DNA of 64,000 bases, taken from assembly GCA_023548195.1 (NCBI GenBank), contig JAJHZJ010000531.1, positions 2,590,802 through 2,654,801 of the forward strand, read 5' to 3'. Below are positions 55,262 to 64,000 of the stretch, piece by piece (position 1 is the stretch's first letter; each line of letters starts with the position of its first letter). The position numbers and the translations under genes were made by a program. Source of the stretch: Bettongia penicillata ogilbyi (taxonomy: Eukaryota > Chordata > Mammalia > Diprotodontia > Potoroidae). The notes under the pieces were generated by a model. It saw only the letters and a list, made by a program, of their open reading frames with translations. It had not been told where the DNA came from and ran no database searches.

Positions 55262-55420
55262 CCATCTGGTTTCAGCAATCATTTACAAACCACTTGATAT
55301 GTGCTCCACACAGTCTAGGTACTAGAGGGTACAAATAACTAGAACAAAGAGTTCTTGTCAAGAGGGAACTTAGATTCCAGTTGGGAACATAAAACAGAGA
55401 GAAGAAAAAAGAACGAGAAA
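55262..55420 (+). repeat. Ancient interspersed repeat, front part, inside the loop
   Basis: 'cagcaatcatttacaaacca', 'ccacacagtctaggtactag', 'cttgtcaagagggaacttag'. Confidence 0.6.
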
Positions 55421-55655
55421 GGAAAAAAGTATTAAGTTGCGGGATTAAGACAATTATAGAAAAATAAAAACTAAGGGAAAATTTTATATTTCTACAGTAA
55501 ATGCCCTATTCTAATGAAGCAAAAAAATACAAATTGGCCCTCAGTCCTATGCAGTATTCTTGTGCTTTCATGGTGATGTAATGGTAGAACTAAAAATATT
55601 TATCAGACATCCTTAAACATTAATTACTGCTGGTCTAAATATGAGATGCTATATG

Positions 55656-55972
55656 CCATACACACATGCATATATACATACACACATCCATATATACATA
55701 CATATAAATACATGTATGTGTGTATGTATATGTGTGTATATGTACACACACACACATATATGTATATGACTATGAGGTAATTTTGAGAGAAGAAAGAACA
55801 TTAACAGCTGAGGGAATCCGGGAAGACTTCACAGAGGAGGTTGGCCCAGGCTACCTTCAAGTAAATCAAAGGGGTCTCCAAACCTGGTAGAGTTTTGTGG
55901 GTCCACTTTGGAGCTTAGGGAAGGCTTCCATATTCTCCTGATTTCCCATTCCCAAACAAAAAGTGGTAGGGT
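55656..55972 (-). repeat. Inverted repeat, right arm
   Basis: Reverse complement of 54189-54505. Core 55761-55972; the microsatellite extension (55656-55760) includes a matching 'atacatgtatgtgtgtat'. The unique core reads 'agggaatccgggaagacttc' outward. Confidence 0.85.
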
Positions 55973-56074
55973 CAAAGTGGTAGGCCAATGACCAATAAGT
56001 TGATCTACTTCTGGAAATAAGTGAACTCTGTTAATAGTGGAATTTTCACTCAGCTATTTTGAATTTTCATTCAG

Positions 56075-56608
56075 CTAAGAATTGAAAATCAAAAGGATGA
56101 CCATCAGTTAGGGAGGGGCTAAACAAGCTGTGATATATGATTGTAATGGAACATTATTATGCTGTAATATATGACAAGCAGGATGATTTCAGAAAAGCCT
56201 GTAAAAACTTATATGAACTGATGTATAGGGAAGTGAATAGAACCAGGAGAATGTTGCATACGATAGCAATAGTATTTTTCAGTGAAGAACTGTAAATGAT
56301 TTAGCTATACTCAGCAATACAATTATCCAAGACGACTAATGATGAAGCATATTATCCACCTTCAGAGAAAGAATTGATATTGTCTGAATACAAACTGAAA
56401 CATGCTAATTTTCACTTTCCTTCATTTATTTTTTCCTTTGGTTTGAGTCTTCTTATACAAAATGACTAATATATATTGTACATGTATAACCTATATCTGA
56501 CTGTTTACCATCTAAGGGAGGAGTGAGGGGGTGGTAGAAGATAGAATTTGGAACACAAAACTTTAAATAAAAATGTTTTACAATTTTAAAAAATAAATAA
56601 AATAAAGC
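56075..56608 (+). mobile_element. L1 3' end with A-rich tail
   Basis: 'agaattgaaaatcaaaagga', 'gaaccaggagaatgttgcat', 'agaaagaattgatattgtct', 'gaatttggaacacaaaactt', and a (TAAA)n-like tail at 56580-56608. 5'-truncated. Confidence 0.8.
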
Positions 56609-57295
56609 CAGAAAATGTAACAAAGGCCCTTCTAAGTGGAAATATATTTCCCAGATTCTTCTTGGAGAACAAAAATATAAAGGGGTGGGGAGAGTTGGAA
56701 GAGTTGGTTTCATTGCATGATTGAATGCAAAAAGACACTTTTTAAGGGACAGTTGGTCATCTTAACTGGATAAATAAAAGCAAAAATAATCACAGTGAAT
56801 ATAACTGTAGCTTATGTGCCAACATCTGTTGCAAAGGATGCAGATATGGAGCAGTTCTACATGGAGACTGAAAAGATCTCTCAAATCAAATTCACACATG
56901 CATTGACTGATTCTCTGTGGGCACTGAGGAGACCTGTGACAAATGTTTTTAAAAGCATGAATCATATTAAGAAAAAAACAAGGCCATTGACTTGTAAATG
57001 ACTCAAATGTCACATCTATATATTATGAATTTTTTTACACACATAAAAGAGATGTAGAGATTCAGCCAGGCAGGCTCTCCAGTGGATACTATAGTCAAGA
57101 GCTAATGAATGAATAGCCAAAAAAGGAAGTTCTTACCACCAGAGTCCTTGGTTGTGTGAGATGATTCAGCATTAGAAACTGACATAATTTTGTCAATGGA
57201 AATGATATTAAAGAGGTCTTACTTCTGCTTTGCCTTTGTATCCTCATGACTATGGGGCTTTTCAATCTGACTTGCATCTGAAACCTTCCATGGAT
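56609..57295. other. Unassigned sequence
   Basis: No recognised repeat. A 68-codon plus frame (56795-57001) and antisense partner have no domain. Confidence 0.4.
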
Positions 57296-57299
57296 GTTG

Positions 57300-57405
57300 T
57301 CTTTCTCATTAGAATGTGAGGTCCTTAAAATCAAGAAATGCATCCCCGTGCTTAGTACAGCACTTTGCACATAGTAAGTACTTAATAAGTGCTTCATTCA
57401 TTAGT
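57300..57405 (+). repeat. L2/MIR-type 3' tail
   Basis: 'cattagaatgtgaggtcctt', 'cagcactttgcacatagtaa', 'gtacttaataagtgcttcat'. Confidence 0.75.
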
Positions 57406-57569
57406 CATAAATTCAAAAATCCTATTGCTGAATTCAGGAATTTTAACCTAAGAATTCTTTGAGAGATGTGTGGTCAACCCATGGTTTGGAAGAGTAGACT
57501 GCATGATGTCTGCAAGCTACTCATCAAGAGAAGTGATAAAACCTTGCAGGACCACTTTAATTAAGAATA

Positions 57570-57700
57570 CTGAAATTGACTTTAGAAGGCCTAGATTCAA
57601 ATCCTAGTTTTATCATCTAGTACCTATATGAACTTAAACAAGTTATTTAACCATTCTAGGTTTGTGTTCTGAAGCATAAAATCACAGGTCACTTGAAGCA
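57570..57700 (+). repeat. MIR SINE fragment
   Basis: 'agaaggcctagattcaaatc', 'gaacttaaacaagttattta', 'accattctaggttt'. Confidence 0.6.
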
Positions 57701-57824
57701 TCCATAGTAGTTGTACAAAAGAAAAAGAAATGTGATATATTCAAGGATTCAAGGGAAGTAAATGTCAAAGACAAGATTTAAGTCAGTTTAAGAACCTGTG
57801 CTCAATATACTAATGGTCTAGTAG

Positions 57825-57997
57825 TAGGGGATCTTCTAAGGTCCTTGGGTGTGGCCTTTTGACTGAGTCCCAATTTTAAAGAATGATTCCTTTTATTAAG
57901 GGGATTTGTTCTGTGAAGGTTGGATTCAGTCAAAGGGCCACACTTGAACACCTAGAGGGCCACATGTGGCCTCAAGGCCACAGGTTTCCCACTCCTG
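57825..57997. mobile_element. hAT-type MITE, internally deleted second copy of 43608-43808
   Basis: Shares 'aaggtccttgggtgtggcct', 'ccttttattaaggggatttg' and 'gcctcaaggccacaggtttc' with the 43.6-kb copy but has lost most of the left inverted repeat. GGTCTAGTAG (57815-57824) recurs at 57997-58006, giving a direct duplication around the insertion. Confidence 0.7.
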
Positions 57998-58084
57998 GTC
58001 TAGTAGATCTCTTATGTTGGACAAAATTCTTCAGTCCCATAATAGTGGCTTCTAGATTCCAAAAAGATATTATTCCTGAATGAA

Positions 58085-58240
58085 TGTTTAGGATGAAACT
58101 TTTATCGAGTTTTCACTATATGTAAAGCACCACGCTAAGTACTAGGAATGCAAACTGGAAAAATTAAGACAGTCCCTGATCTCAAGGACTTCACACTCTA
58201 ATGAAGGAAACAACACCTATGGAAAGTTTCAGGTACAAGT
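58085..58240 (+). repeat. Ancient interspersed repeat, front part
   Basis: 'gtaaagcaccacgctaagta', 'ctgatctcaaggacttcaca'. Confidence 0.65.
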
Positions 58241-58244
58241 CAGA

Positions 58245-58360
58245 TGGACAGGTCACTCAACTTCCCTTTGTTTGACTTCCTTCATATATAAAATGAGAGG
58301 ACTGGACCAGATGAGAGTGCCCTTCCAGTTCTACAGCTATGATCCTTCAAGCCTATGACC
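58245..58360 (+). repeat. MIR-family SINE, 3' part
   Basis: 'caggtcactcaacttccctt', 'aaaatgagaggactggacca', 'gatgagagtgcccttccagt', 'ctacagctatgatcct'. Confidence 0.75.
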
Positions 58361-58865
58361 TTTCTTCTTGATGCCTTAGTCTTGGCCTCATCAAATTTCT
58401 CTAAGACTAAAATTCTGCTCTCACAATTGCTCTGTCTCCCCTTCCAGTCCACATGCCTTAATATTTCTCTTCCAACATGGCTTATTTTGCTTGTCACAAA
58501 CTTCTTCCTCTATGTGCTGATTGTTTCTCTGTTTAATCACCAGTTCATGGTCCTTGCTTTTTGAAAGGGAAGAGATAAACACAAATAAATTAAGTACTGT
58601 TTTTTTCCCTTTACTATTCTTCATAGCTAACCTTATCATTTGATCGCTCCCCCAAAGGAAAAACTACGTCAGAAGCCTCACGTTGCTATGAAAGGCAAGT
58701 GCAGAAATTTAAGAGCCAACCATTTGTATGTTGGGTACACATTTAGAAATCGAATTCTGAGGTCCCTTGCAGGATTGCTAAGGTTCCTATTAGCTGTTAA
58801 AAAATCTACACGTGAGTCAAAGCATTCTTTCTTGCATACATACACTGATTTATCTATAAGTTGTC
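58361..58865. other. Unassigned sequence
   Basis: Dense short open frames on both strands (58282-58639, 58640-58972) without domains; no repeat called. Confidence 0.4.
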
Positions 58866-58867
58866 TT

Positions 58868-58995
58868 CCTCCTTTCCAATGTAAGCTCATTGAGGGCAGG
58901 TACTTTTTTGTTTGTTTTTCCTTTCTATCTCCAGTGGTTAACACAGTGGTAGCCACATGGTTGATGTTTTAAAAAATACTTTTTGATTGATTGAA
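58868..58995 (+). repeat. L2/MIR-type 3' tail
   Basis: 'ccaatgtaagctcattgagg', 'ggttaacacagtggtagcca', 'ttttgattgattgaat'. Confidence 0.75.
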
Positions 58996-60275
58996 TGGAT
59001 CGAACTCCTCTTAAATCCTAACATATTTTTAATCTTTGCAGGGATTTATTAATAAAAATAAGCATAATTAGGGGTATAAAGTAGTTCAAGATGAAATACT
59101 TAAATTTCCACCATGTTTTTTTTTGCTCCCTCCCTACCCCCACCTTTCTTCTTCTGCTTTAATTAGACGTAGACTGATAAAATGACAAGTGGCAAAAAAA
59201 AAATCTATCAAATAATATATGGACTTTTTTAAACAAATTAATAAGTACCTTAAAGCAAAGCTATATAGACTTGTGGATATACCTGCATCTTTCTTACTAA
59301 GAAGATCTTGGGACTGCTATTTTATCTTCTTAGAATGAAAAGAATACAAAGTGCAACATTGCCTGATCTTTTTTAAAAAGAGCCAAGGTTTGGGGAGAGA
59401 TGAGGAGGGACATAGAATGTTCATTCACCTAGTTTTTCTTTACTATAATGCACTCTACAGACTTAAATATTAAAGGTACAAGCTTTAATATTTAACTGGT
59501 GGTCAGTCCACTGAGACACCTATCTCATTTCCACAGAGGCCCATGATACAAGCAGAAGCTAGTTTTAATAGACATCACACATTAAAAAAAGGTATTGGGG
59601 GTGGGGGAACCATTAAGTTATAGTTCAGCTAAGAGCCATGGGGCACAATATGCTGTGTGGGTCAAAAGCACACGTCCTAAAGGAACTGGTGAACTAGAAC
59701 AGAGGCTTTGTTATTAATCCGGAAATTGCATTTTTAGAACTTATATTGTCGACTACATAAGTCCCATTTTTTCCCCTTACAGTATTTTTTTTTTCTCAAA
59801 AAAGCAAAACTTACCTTTTGTTTCTTATGAAGGAGATAACCACTCACCAATGGTCACCTTTGATTTTGGTGTCTGTGTTTGTTTTTGCAGGTCAGGGCTG
59901 CTGCTGGATTACTTGGGTTCTTGTTCCTCCTTTTCTGGTGACTTACACAGATGGGCCTCTTTAGGAAAGCAAGGTGACTCACTTGGATCAGCTCCTGAGT
60001 CTCCGAAAGACAGATTGTAAGGTCAAATGATGACAGCTTAAATGACATGGGTGATACAGACTGCTGTCCATTACAGGATGTGCTTATCTCCTATCATTCA
60101 AGGCCAAAGTATGGAACTGGATGCCTGTGCCAAGGTCAGCAGTGAATTGGTTTCCCAAGTTATGTTAACAAATAGAATCTAATTTACAGCAACAAAGGGT
60201 GGGAGGTACCAATGACACCAGGTATTATTTAAACTCTCCCTCTTTCTAGAAGTCCTAGAAGGACTTTTCTTAAAG
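58996..60275. other. Unassigned 1.3 kb
   Basis: 59860-60060 has a 'tttgtttttgcag' acceptor-like tract before a GC-richer stretch, but the downstream frames close quickly, so no exon is called. No repeat recognised. Confidence 0.4.
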
Positions 60276-60279
60276 ATTT

Positions 60280-60490
60280 TGTAATATAGCAGAAAGATGT
60301 TCCAATTAGAATACTTGTGTTCAGATCCCAACTCTTTGGCTTATTATCTATATGACTGATAACACAAAACATTTCACTTCTCTGAGGTGCATCTATAAAA
60401 TTAGGGCAGGGGGAGGGGAGTCCATGGGAGAGTGGAATGTTAGATTAGAAATTCTCTGAGGTCCTTTCAAGCCCTGAACCTGGTTATCCT
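60280..60490 (+). repeat. MIR-family SINE
   Basis: 'acttgtgttcagatcccaac', 'catttcacttctctgaggtg', 'aaattctctgaggtcctttc'. Confidence 0.65.
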
Positions 60491-60900
60491 CTTTCAATTA
60501 ACAAAGTCAATAAATTCATTGTCTTCCAATCTCTTTCATAGAGGAACTAGGCTGGAAAATCAAAAGGTACTATATGTATGGAGCTCATTCACATCTACTT
60601 ATAAAAAACAGCCTATTCTCAGGTGGTTTGCAATCAAATTTTCACATTTGCCATTTTCAGGCATTATGGTATAGTCAATAAAGAACACAAAAGAACATGA
60701 AAGCCTACAGTGTCACTTGCATACTTGCTTTATATCAGGGAGTTGACCTAGGGTGCATGACCTTATTTTTTTATTATCTTGGCATTTTAATATAATTGAT
60801 TTCCTTTGCAATCTATATATTTTATTTTATGTGTTTAAAAACAGTATTCCTAGAAGGAGTCAGTAGGCTTCATCAGTGCTAAAGGGCACTATGACGCAAA
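60491..60900. other. Unassigned sequence
   Basis: No recognisable feature. Confidence 0.35.
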
Positions 60901-60904
60901 ATAT

Positions 60905-61235
60905 CAGCAAGTATTTATTAAGTACTTGAGTTGTGCTAAGCCCTGGAAATGCAAATGTAAGTAGAAAAATAGCCCCCACCCTCAAGGAGTTTATAAGGAA
61001 GGGAGATAAAACATACATAGAAAGTCTGGAAAGTCAGGAATAGAACCTTGAGATGAATAGAGATATGACCGACTTGAGCACTTTTCTTCAAATGGAGATT
61101 CTAGGAGGAGCCAGCCAATAAGAGGAAGGGGTCACAAGGATGGAGTGTGCCTCTAGAATGATATTTCCAGAGGTGGAGTGAATTCTAGGGTGAGGAGTCT
61201 GGCAAGTCAGGAGTAAAGCCCAGAGAAGAGAACTA
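60905..61235 (+). repeat. Ancient interspersed repeat, long copy with internal duplication
   Basis: 'gcaagtatttattaagtact', 'ccaccctcaaggagtttata', then 'ggaaagtcaggaatagaacc' (61029) and 'ggcaagtcaggagtaaagcc' (61200) as an internal near-repeat. Downstream text parallels 17.35-17.56 kb. Confidence 0.6.
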
Positions 61236-61479
61236 AACAAAAAATGGTTAAGAATCTCTGTTTTATAGCGTTGGCAGCAAATATAACTTCTCTTGTTGGA
61301 AGTTTTATAGCCATCACACATCTTCTGACTATTATTCCTCACTCTAATTCCATGCTTTATTTTGTGAGTGTAGGCTATGTGTTTTATGTGAATGGATCAA
61401 TTTTATTAGATAGATCCCAGATGGTGACAAGGGATTCAGACATCCTTTGATCACTTTAAAAGTTGTTCAAAACAAAGAG

Positions 61480-61880
61480 TAGGGCATTTAGAAGACCTGT
61501 ACCTAGTACATAGCAGCTTTCAGGAATTTGTAATTGCTTGAATGCCTTTCAATTAATATTGCCTAAAACAATTTCCATTTATTTACAGTGGAGTCATTAA
61601 CCCATTTGGTGTGCCTGAGCAGGCTCCAGTATCAAAGATAATGTAGACAATTAATATAATGTAATATGTGCAGAGTATTCCTCCAGGCTCCTATTTATGT
61701 TAGCTCTACAGCAATAAAATGGTTTCCTGTCATTATTTAGACGATTAAAATCTATGTTCAAAACACATAAAACATTTCTTTAATGTTAGGGGATTATTTG
61801 CTTGTCCAGTAGCTTTAAACTGCAAAATAGTGCTATTTGAATTCCCCCATAGCTAGAGACTTAGAAAGTTCATTCCATTT
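61480..61880. promoter_or_regulatory. Candidate conserved non-coding element
   Basis: The most enhancer-like block of the window: repeat-free, with TCF/LEF-like ATCAAAG (61632-61638), 'caattaatataatgtaat' homeodomain cores, 'ttatttagacgattaaa' and 'aagtagctttaaactg'-like T-rich words. Function is inferred, not shown. Confidence 0.35.
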
Positions 61881-62315
61881 CCACTTACCACCGTGGACAA
61901 CTGGTCCCCCAAAAATGCCATCTATTCATTTTAGACTCATCAAGTACTCAAGCTAGAAGAAATCTCAGGGATCTGTTAGTTCAACTCAAGTAATCAACTA
62001 TATCTACAATCTTATCAATGTGAGCACTTCCTCCAGGAACACTGATCATAAAGTATCCATGCCTGCCTATCTTGTATGACTTCTGTCCACATCCCCTCAG
62101 TAGGTGCACCCTTTGGGTAAAGAGCTTTCCTTACTTCCTCCCAATATGTAGATGCCAATGGACCCCCATCAACTCTCCTTTCCTTTAGCCACATGAACAT
62201 GGATCCTTCTGCTTTGCTCCTACTTTTGTTCTGGAAAGTTAGCATCTCCTTAACCTTGCCTCCTTGCCTAGAAGTTATTGCCTCCTACACATGTACACTC
62301 ATTTGGAATTTTTAC
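61881..62315. other. Unassigned sequence
   Basis: No recognised repeat; a 76-codon minus frame (62015-62245) has no domain. Confidence 0.35.
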
Positions 62316-62319
62316 CCAA

Positions 62320-62465
62320 AGTCCTCATTCTGCAAATGAGGAAGTTGAAGTCTAAAGAGGGGAAATGACTTGCCTAAGGTCACATGGGTAACAAAGGGGG
62401 AGGAAGAAACTTTCCTCAGGTTCTCTGACTTCAAATCATTTTGTTATCATTCCACCACATTTGCC
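62320..62465 (-). repeat. MIR SINE fragment
   Basis: 'attctgcaaatgaggaagtt', 'gaaatgacttgcctaaggtc', 'ctctgacttcaaatcatttt'. Confidence 0.75.
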
Positions 62466-63025
62466 AAAGGCAATACTTTCTATAAAGAATGTTTTTCCCT
62501 AAATTCTTTTACATCTTTCTGCAGCCCTTCTCTTTCCATTTTCCTATCATGAATAATTTATTGCATCTTATGAGGAGACATTGTACCCATCATAGCTTTT
62601 TTTTCCCTTTATAATAACCATCTTGATGATCTTAAGAGGAGTTTCTCTTCTTAGTCTGTAGCCCTGACCCCTGGGATGCTGGTAAAAGATTTCCACATTA
62701 AGAGGTTTCATAAGCAAGAATTCACTTCCATGGGGTTCACAGAGCTAGCACTTTGTGCACTTAGTGGGATCATTTCAAGGTCCAACTAGTCATCTCCCAT
62801 TTAACTCCCACTAGGGTGGTACACTACTGTTTACATAATGAACTTATGGTGACTGAGCAAAATTAAGTTGTACTTAGTATGTGGTATGATCATCTCTGTG
62901 ACAGATGAACACACAAAAGCAAATGAACATCCAGTTCCTCCAGAAGGAAACCCATTCCCTTTAAATGTACTCTTCCAGGAGAAAACAGAGCCTTATTTAT
63001 GTGATTAGGAGTTTGGATGGGGCTA
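62466..63025. other. Unassigned sequence
   Basis: No recognisable feature. Confidence 0.35.
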
Positions 63026-63027
63026 AT

Positions 63028-63205
63028 GATAACAATAGCCAGTACTTATATAGTTCTCTAATGTTCATAAAGTGCTTTATGTATAGTATCTCATTTGATC
63101 TCACAACAACTCTATGAGGCAGGTGTTACTATCCCCATTTTACATATGAGAAAACTCAGACTGAGAGAGAGTAAGTGGCTTTCCTAGAGCCAGAAATGCC
63201 AATTT
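63028..63205 (-). repeat. MIR SINE, 3' part
   Basis: 'taacaatagccagtacttat', 'gtatctcatttgatctcaca', 'ctatccccattttacatatg', 'agaaaactcagactgagaga'. Confidence 0.8.
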
Positions 63206-63439
63206 TTCTTGGGAATTTTCAGTGCAGAGATATTAAGGGGATCAGACAACTGGTCAGAAGATTACAAAGAATCCCTTGCTGACACTGGCTGACATCTGGC
63301 ATTTATTGGCAACTCAATTGCACATATGTAGTTCAAGGTCTCGGTTCCAGGGTAGAGAGTAGTGATTGTGATCAATTGCAAGGAAGAAGGGGCCCTGATC
63401 ACAGTTCAAAAGCAGAGAGGGGCACTAGCAGTTACAGTT

Positions 63440-63730
63440 ATGAAGGAACAGGGGCCCTTCCTGAGTAAAGACCAGGACAAAGACAAGGAGAGTAGTGACC
63501 AAATCTCTCCCTGGACCACACCACCTTAGAAGTACTGAAAGCCTGCCGCAATAATTCTGAAAATAGCAACACAACAAAGTCTGAAGATTGGAGCAGTGTC
63601 TCCCAAATCCCAGGTGAGCAGAGAACATTAACATAAAATTAACATAAAAACCAAAAAAGTCAAGAAATAGGCTGAAAAAATGAGCAGACAGCAGAAAATA
63701 ACTTGACCTAAAACTGTAAAGATGAATATG
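63440..63730 (+). mobile_element. L1/HAL1 5'UTR-to-ORF1 fragment
   Basis: 'accttagaagtactgaaagc', 'ataattctgaaaatagcaac', 'tcaagaaataggctgaaaaa' and 'aaataacttgacctaaaact' parallel 24715-24900 of the HAL1 ('ataacaccttggaagaactg', 'gaaaatagctgcacaaaagc', 'aaaaacttgactataaaaag'). Confidence 0.65.
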
Positions 63731-63794
63731 AAGATTTGAGTACAAAAACTGTCAAATTCTGTCAGTCTATTTTTTTCAAAAATAAGGAAAAATG

Positions 63795-64000
63795 CATATA
63801 CAATACAGTTATCTCAGATGTAATCAACAATCCAGACTCAAGACCATAGTCAACTATGCCTTGAAAGGAGGTCTCTACTGGAATGCCCTAGAAATTTATC
63901 CTTAGTCCTCTACTATTCATAATTTTTTTAAACTTCTTAGGAGGAAAAAAGTTTGATGGCATGAATATCAGATTTACAGATAACACAAAGATTAAAAATA
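63795..64000 (+). pseudogene. CR1-like LINE reverse transcriptase fragment, runs off the window
   Basis: DNA reads like the CR1/L3-clade palm region: 'ggaggtctctactggaatgc' (V.SGVPQG-type), 'ttagtcctctactattcata' (L.PLLF.I) and 'atcagatttacagataacac' (the F-A-D-D-T position, altered). In frame only in pieces. Related to 27790-28279 but covers the stretch missing there. Confidence 0.6.

Noticed and set aside
59854..60060. Possible exon after an acceptor-like 'tttgtttttgcag'
   Set aside because: Plus-strand frames close within a few dozen codons and no donor or homologous protein is recognisable; the 64-codon minus frame has no domain.
1..64000. CRISPR array, operon, prophage or bacterial-type system
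   Set aside because: No spaced direct repeats of CRISPR type, no dense coding, and repeat content is clearly that of a mammalian nuclear genome.

Overview
The window reads as nuclear DNA of a mammal, most likely a marsupial. The reasons are: AT-rich, CpG-poor sequence; dense tRNA-headed SINEs of the MIR / marsupial CORE-SINE type (plus-strand form ending in 'caccacctagctgcc', or its complement); L2, L1 and half-L1 (HAL1) LINEs of marsupial type; a CR1-like LINE; and RTE/BovB-like pieces, which this repeat mixture places in marsupials rather than placentals. The species cannot be fixed from the sequence alone.

No host protein-coding gene, exon chain, rRNA, tRNA gene or CpG island could be supported. 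The open frames seen are short (150 codons or less), lack recognisable domains, and mostly fall in repeats or low-complexity DNA. The only readable protein relics are mobile: a HAL1/L1 ORF1 relic (about 24.88-25.9 kb), a CR1-like reverse transcriptase fragment (27.8-28.3 kb, and another running off the right end), an RTE-type reverse transcriptase relic on the minus strand (28.3-29.1 kb), an L1 ORF2 fragment on the minus strand (12.0-12.8 kb) and L2 fragments (11.1-13.3, 14.2-14.6, 51.0-52.2 kb). The window is best read as a gene desert or the inside of a very long intron.

Layout. 0-5 kb: mostly single-copy DNA with microsatellites and one candidate conserved element (3.64-3.99 kb). 5-11 kb: nested MIR SINEs, L2 ends, a possible LTR and an ancient interspersed repeat. 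11-14.7 kb: a long L2 split by a minus-strand L1, then a probable solo LTR and more L2. 15-23 kb: SINE fragments between single-copy blocks, some looking conserved. 23.4-29.1 kb: the main LINE block (HAL1 with reiterated 5'UTR, then hAT, CR1-like and RTE pieces). 29.5-36.5 kb: nested SINE, L1, L2, hAT and mariner insertions, including an L1-derived element of about 640 bp made only of a 5'UTR and a 3' end, flanked by a 16-bp target duplication. 38-41.5 kb: long GA and GATA arrays and an ancient repeat broken by two tRNA-headed SINEs with different LINE-like tails. 43-50 kb: hAT MITEs, L1 3' ends and SINEs. 51-54 kb: L2, a possible LTR and a hAT MITE with target duplication. 54.2-56.0 kb: a nearly perfect inverted repeat (212-bp core arms with about 2 mismatches, extended by microsatellite) around a loop of about 1.2 kb. 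56-64 kb: L1 3' end, SINEs, a second copy of the 43.6-kb hAT MITE, a candidate conserved block (61.5-61.9 kb), and at the end an L1/HAL1 5' fragment and a CR1-like piece.

The most striking signals are the young-looking inverted repeat, the deleted L1 mobilised as a unit, and a set of SINEs that share one tRNA-derived head but carry different 3' tails (MIR/L2-like, BovB-like, another RTE-like, poly-A). Family names rest on remembered consensus features, not on a database search.
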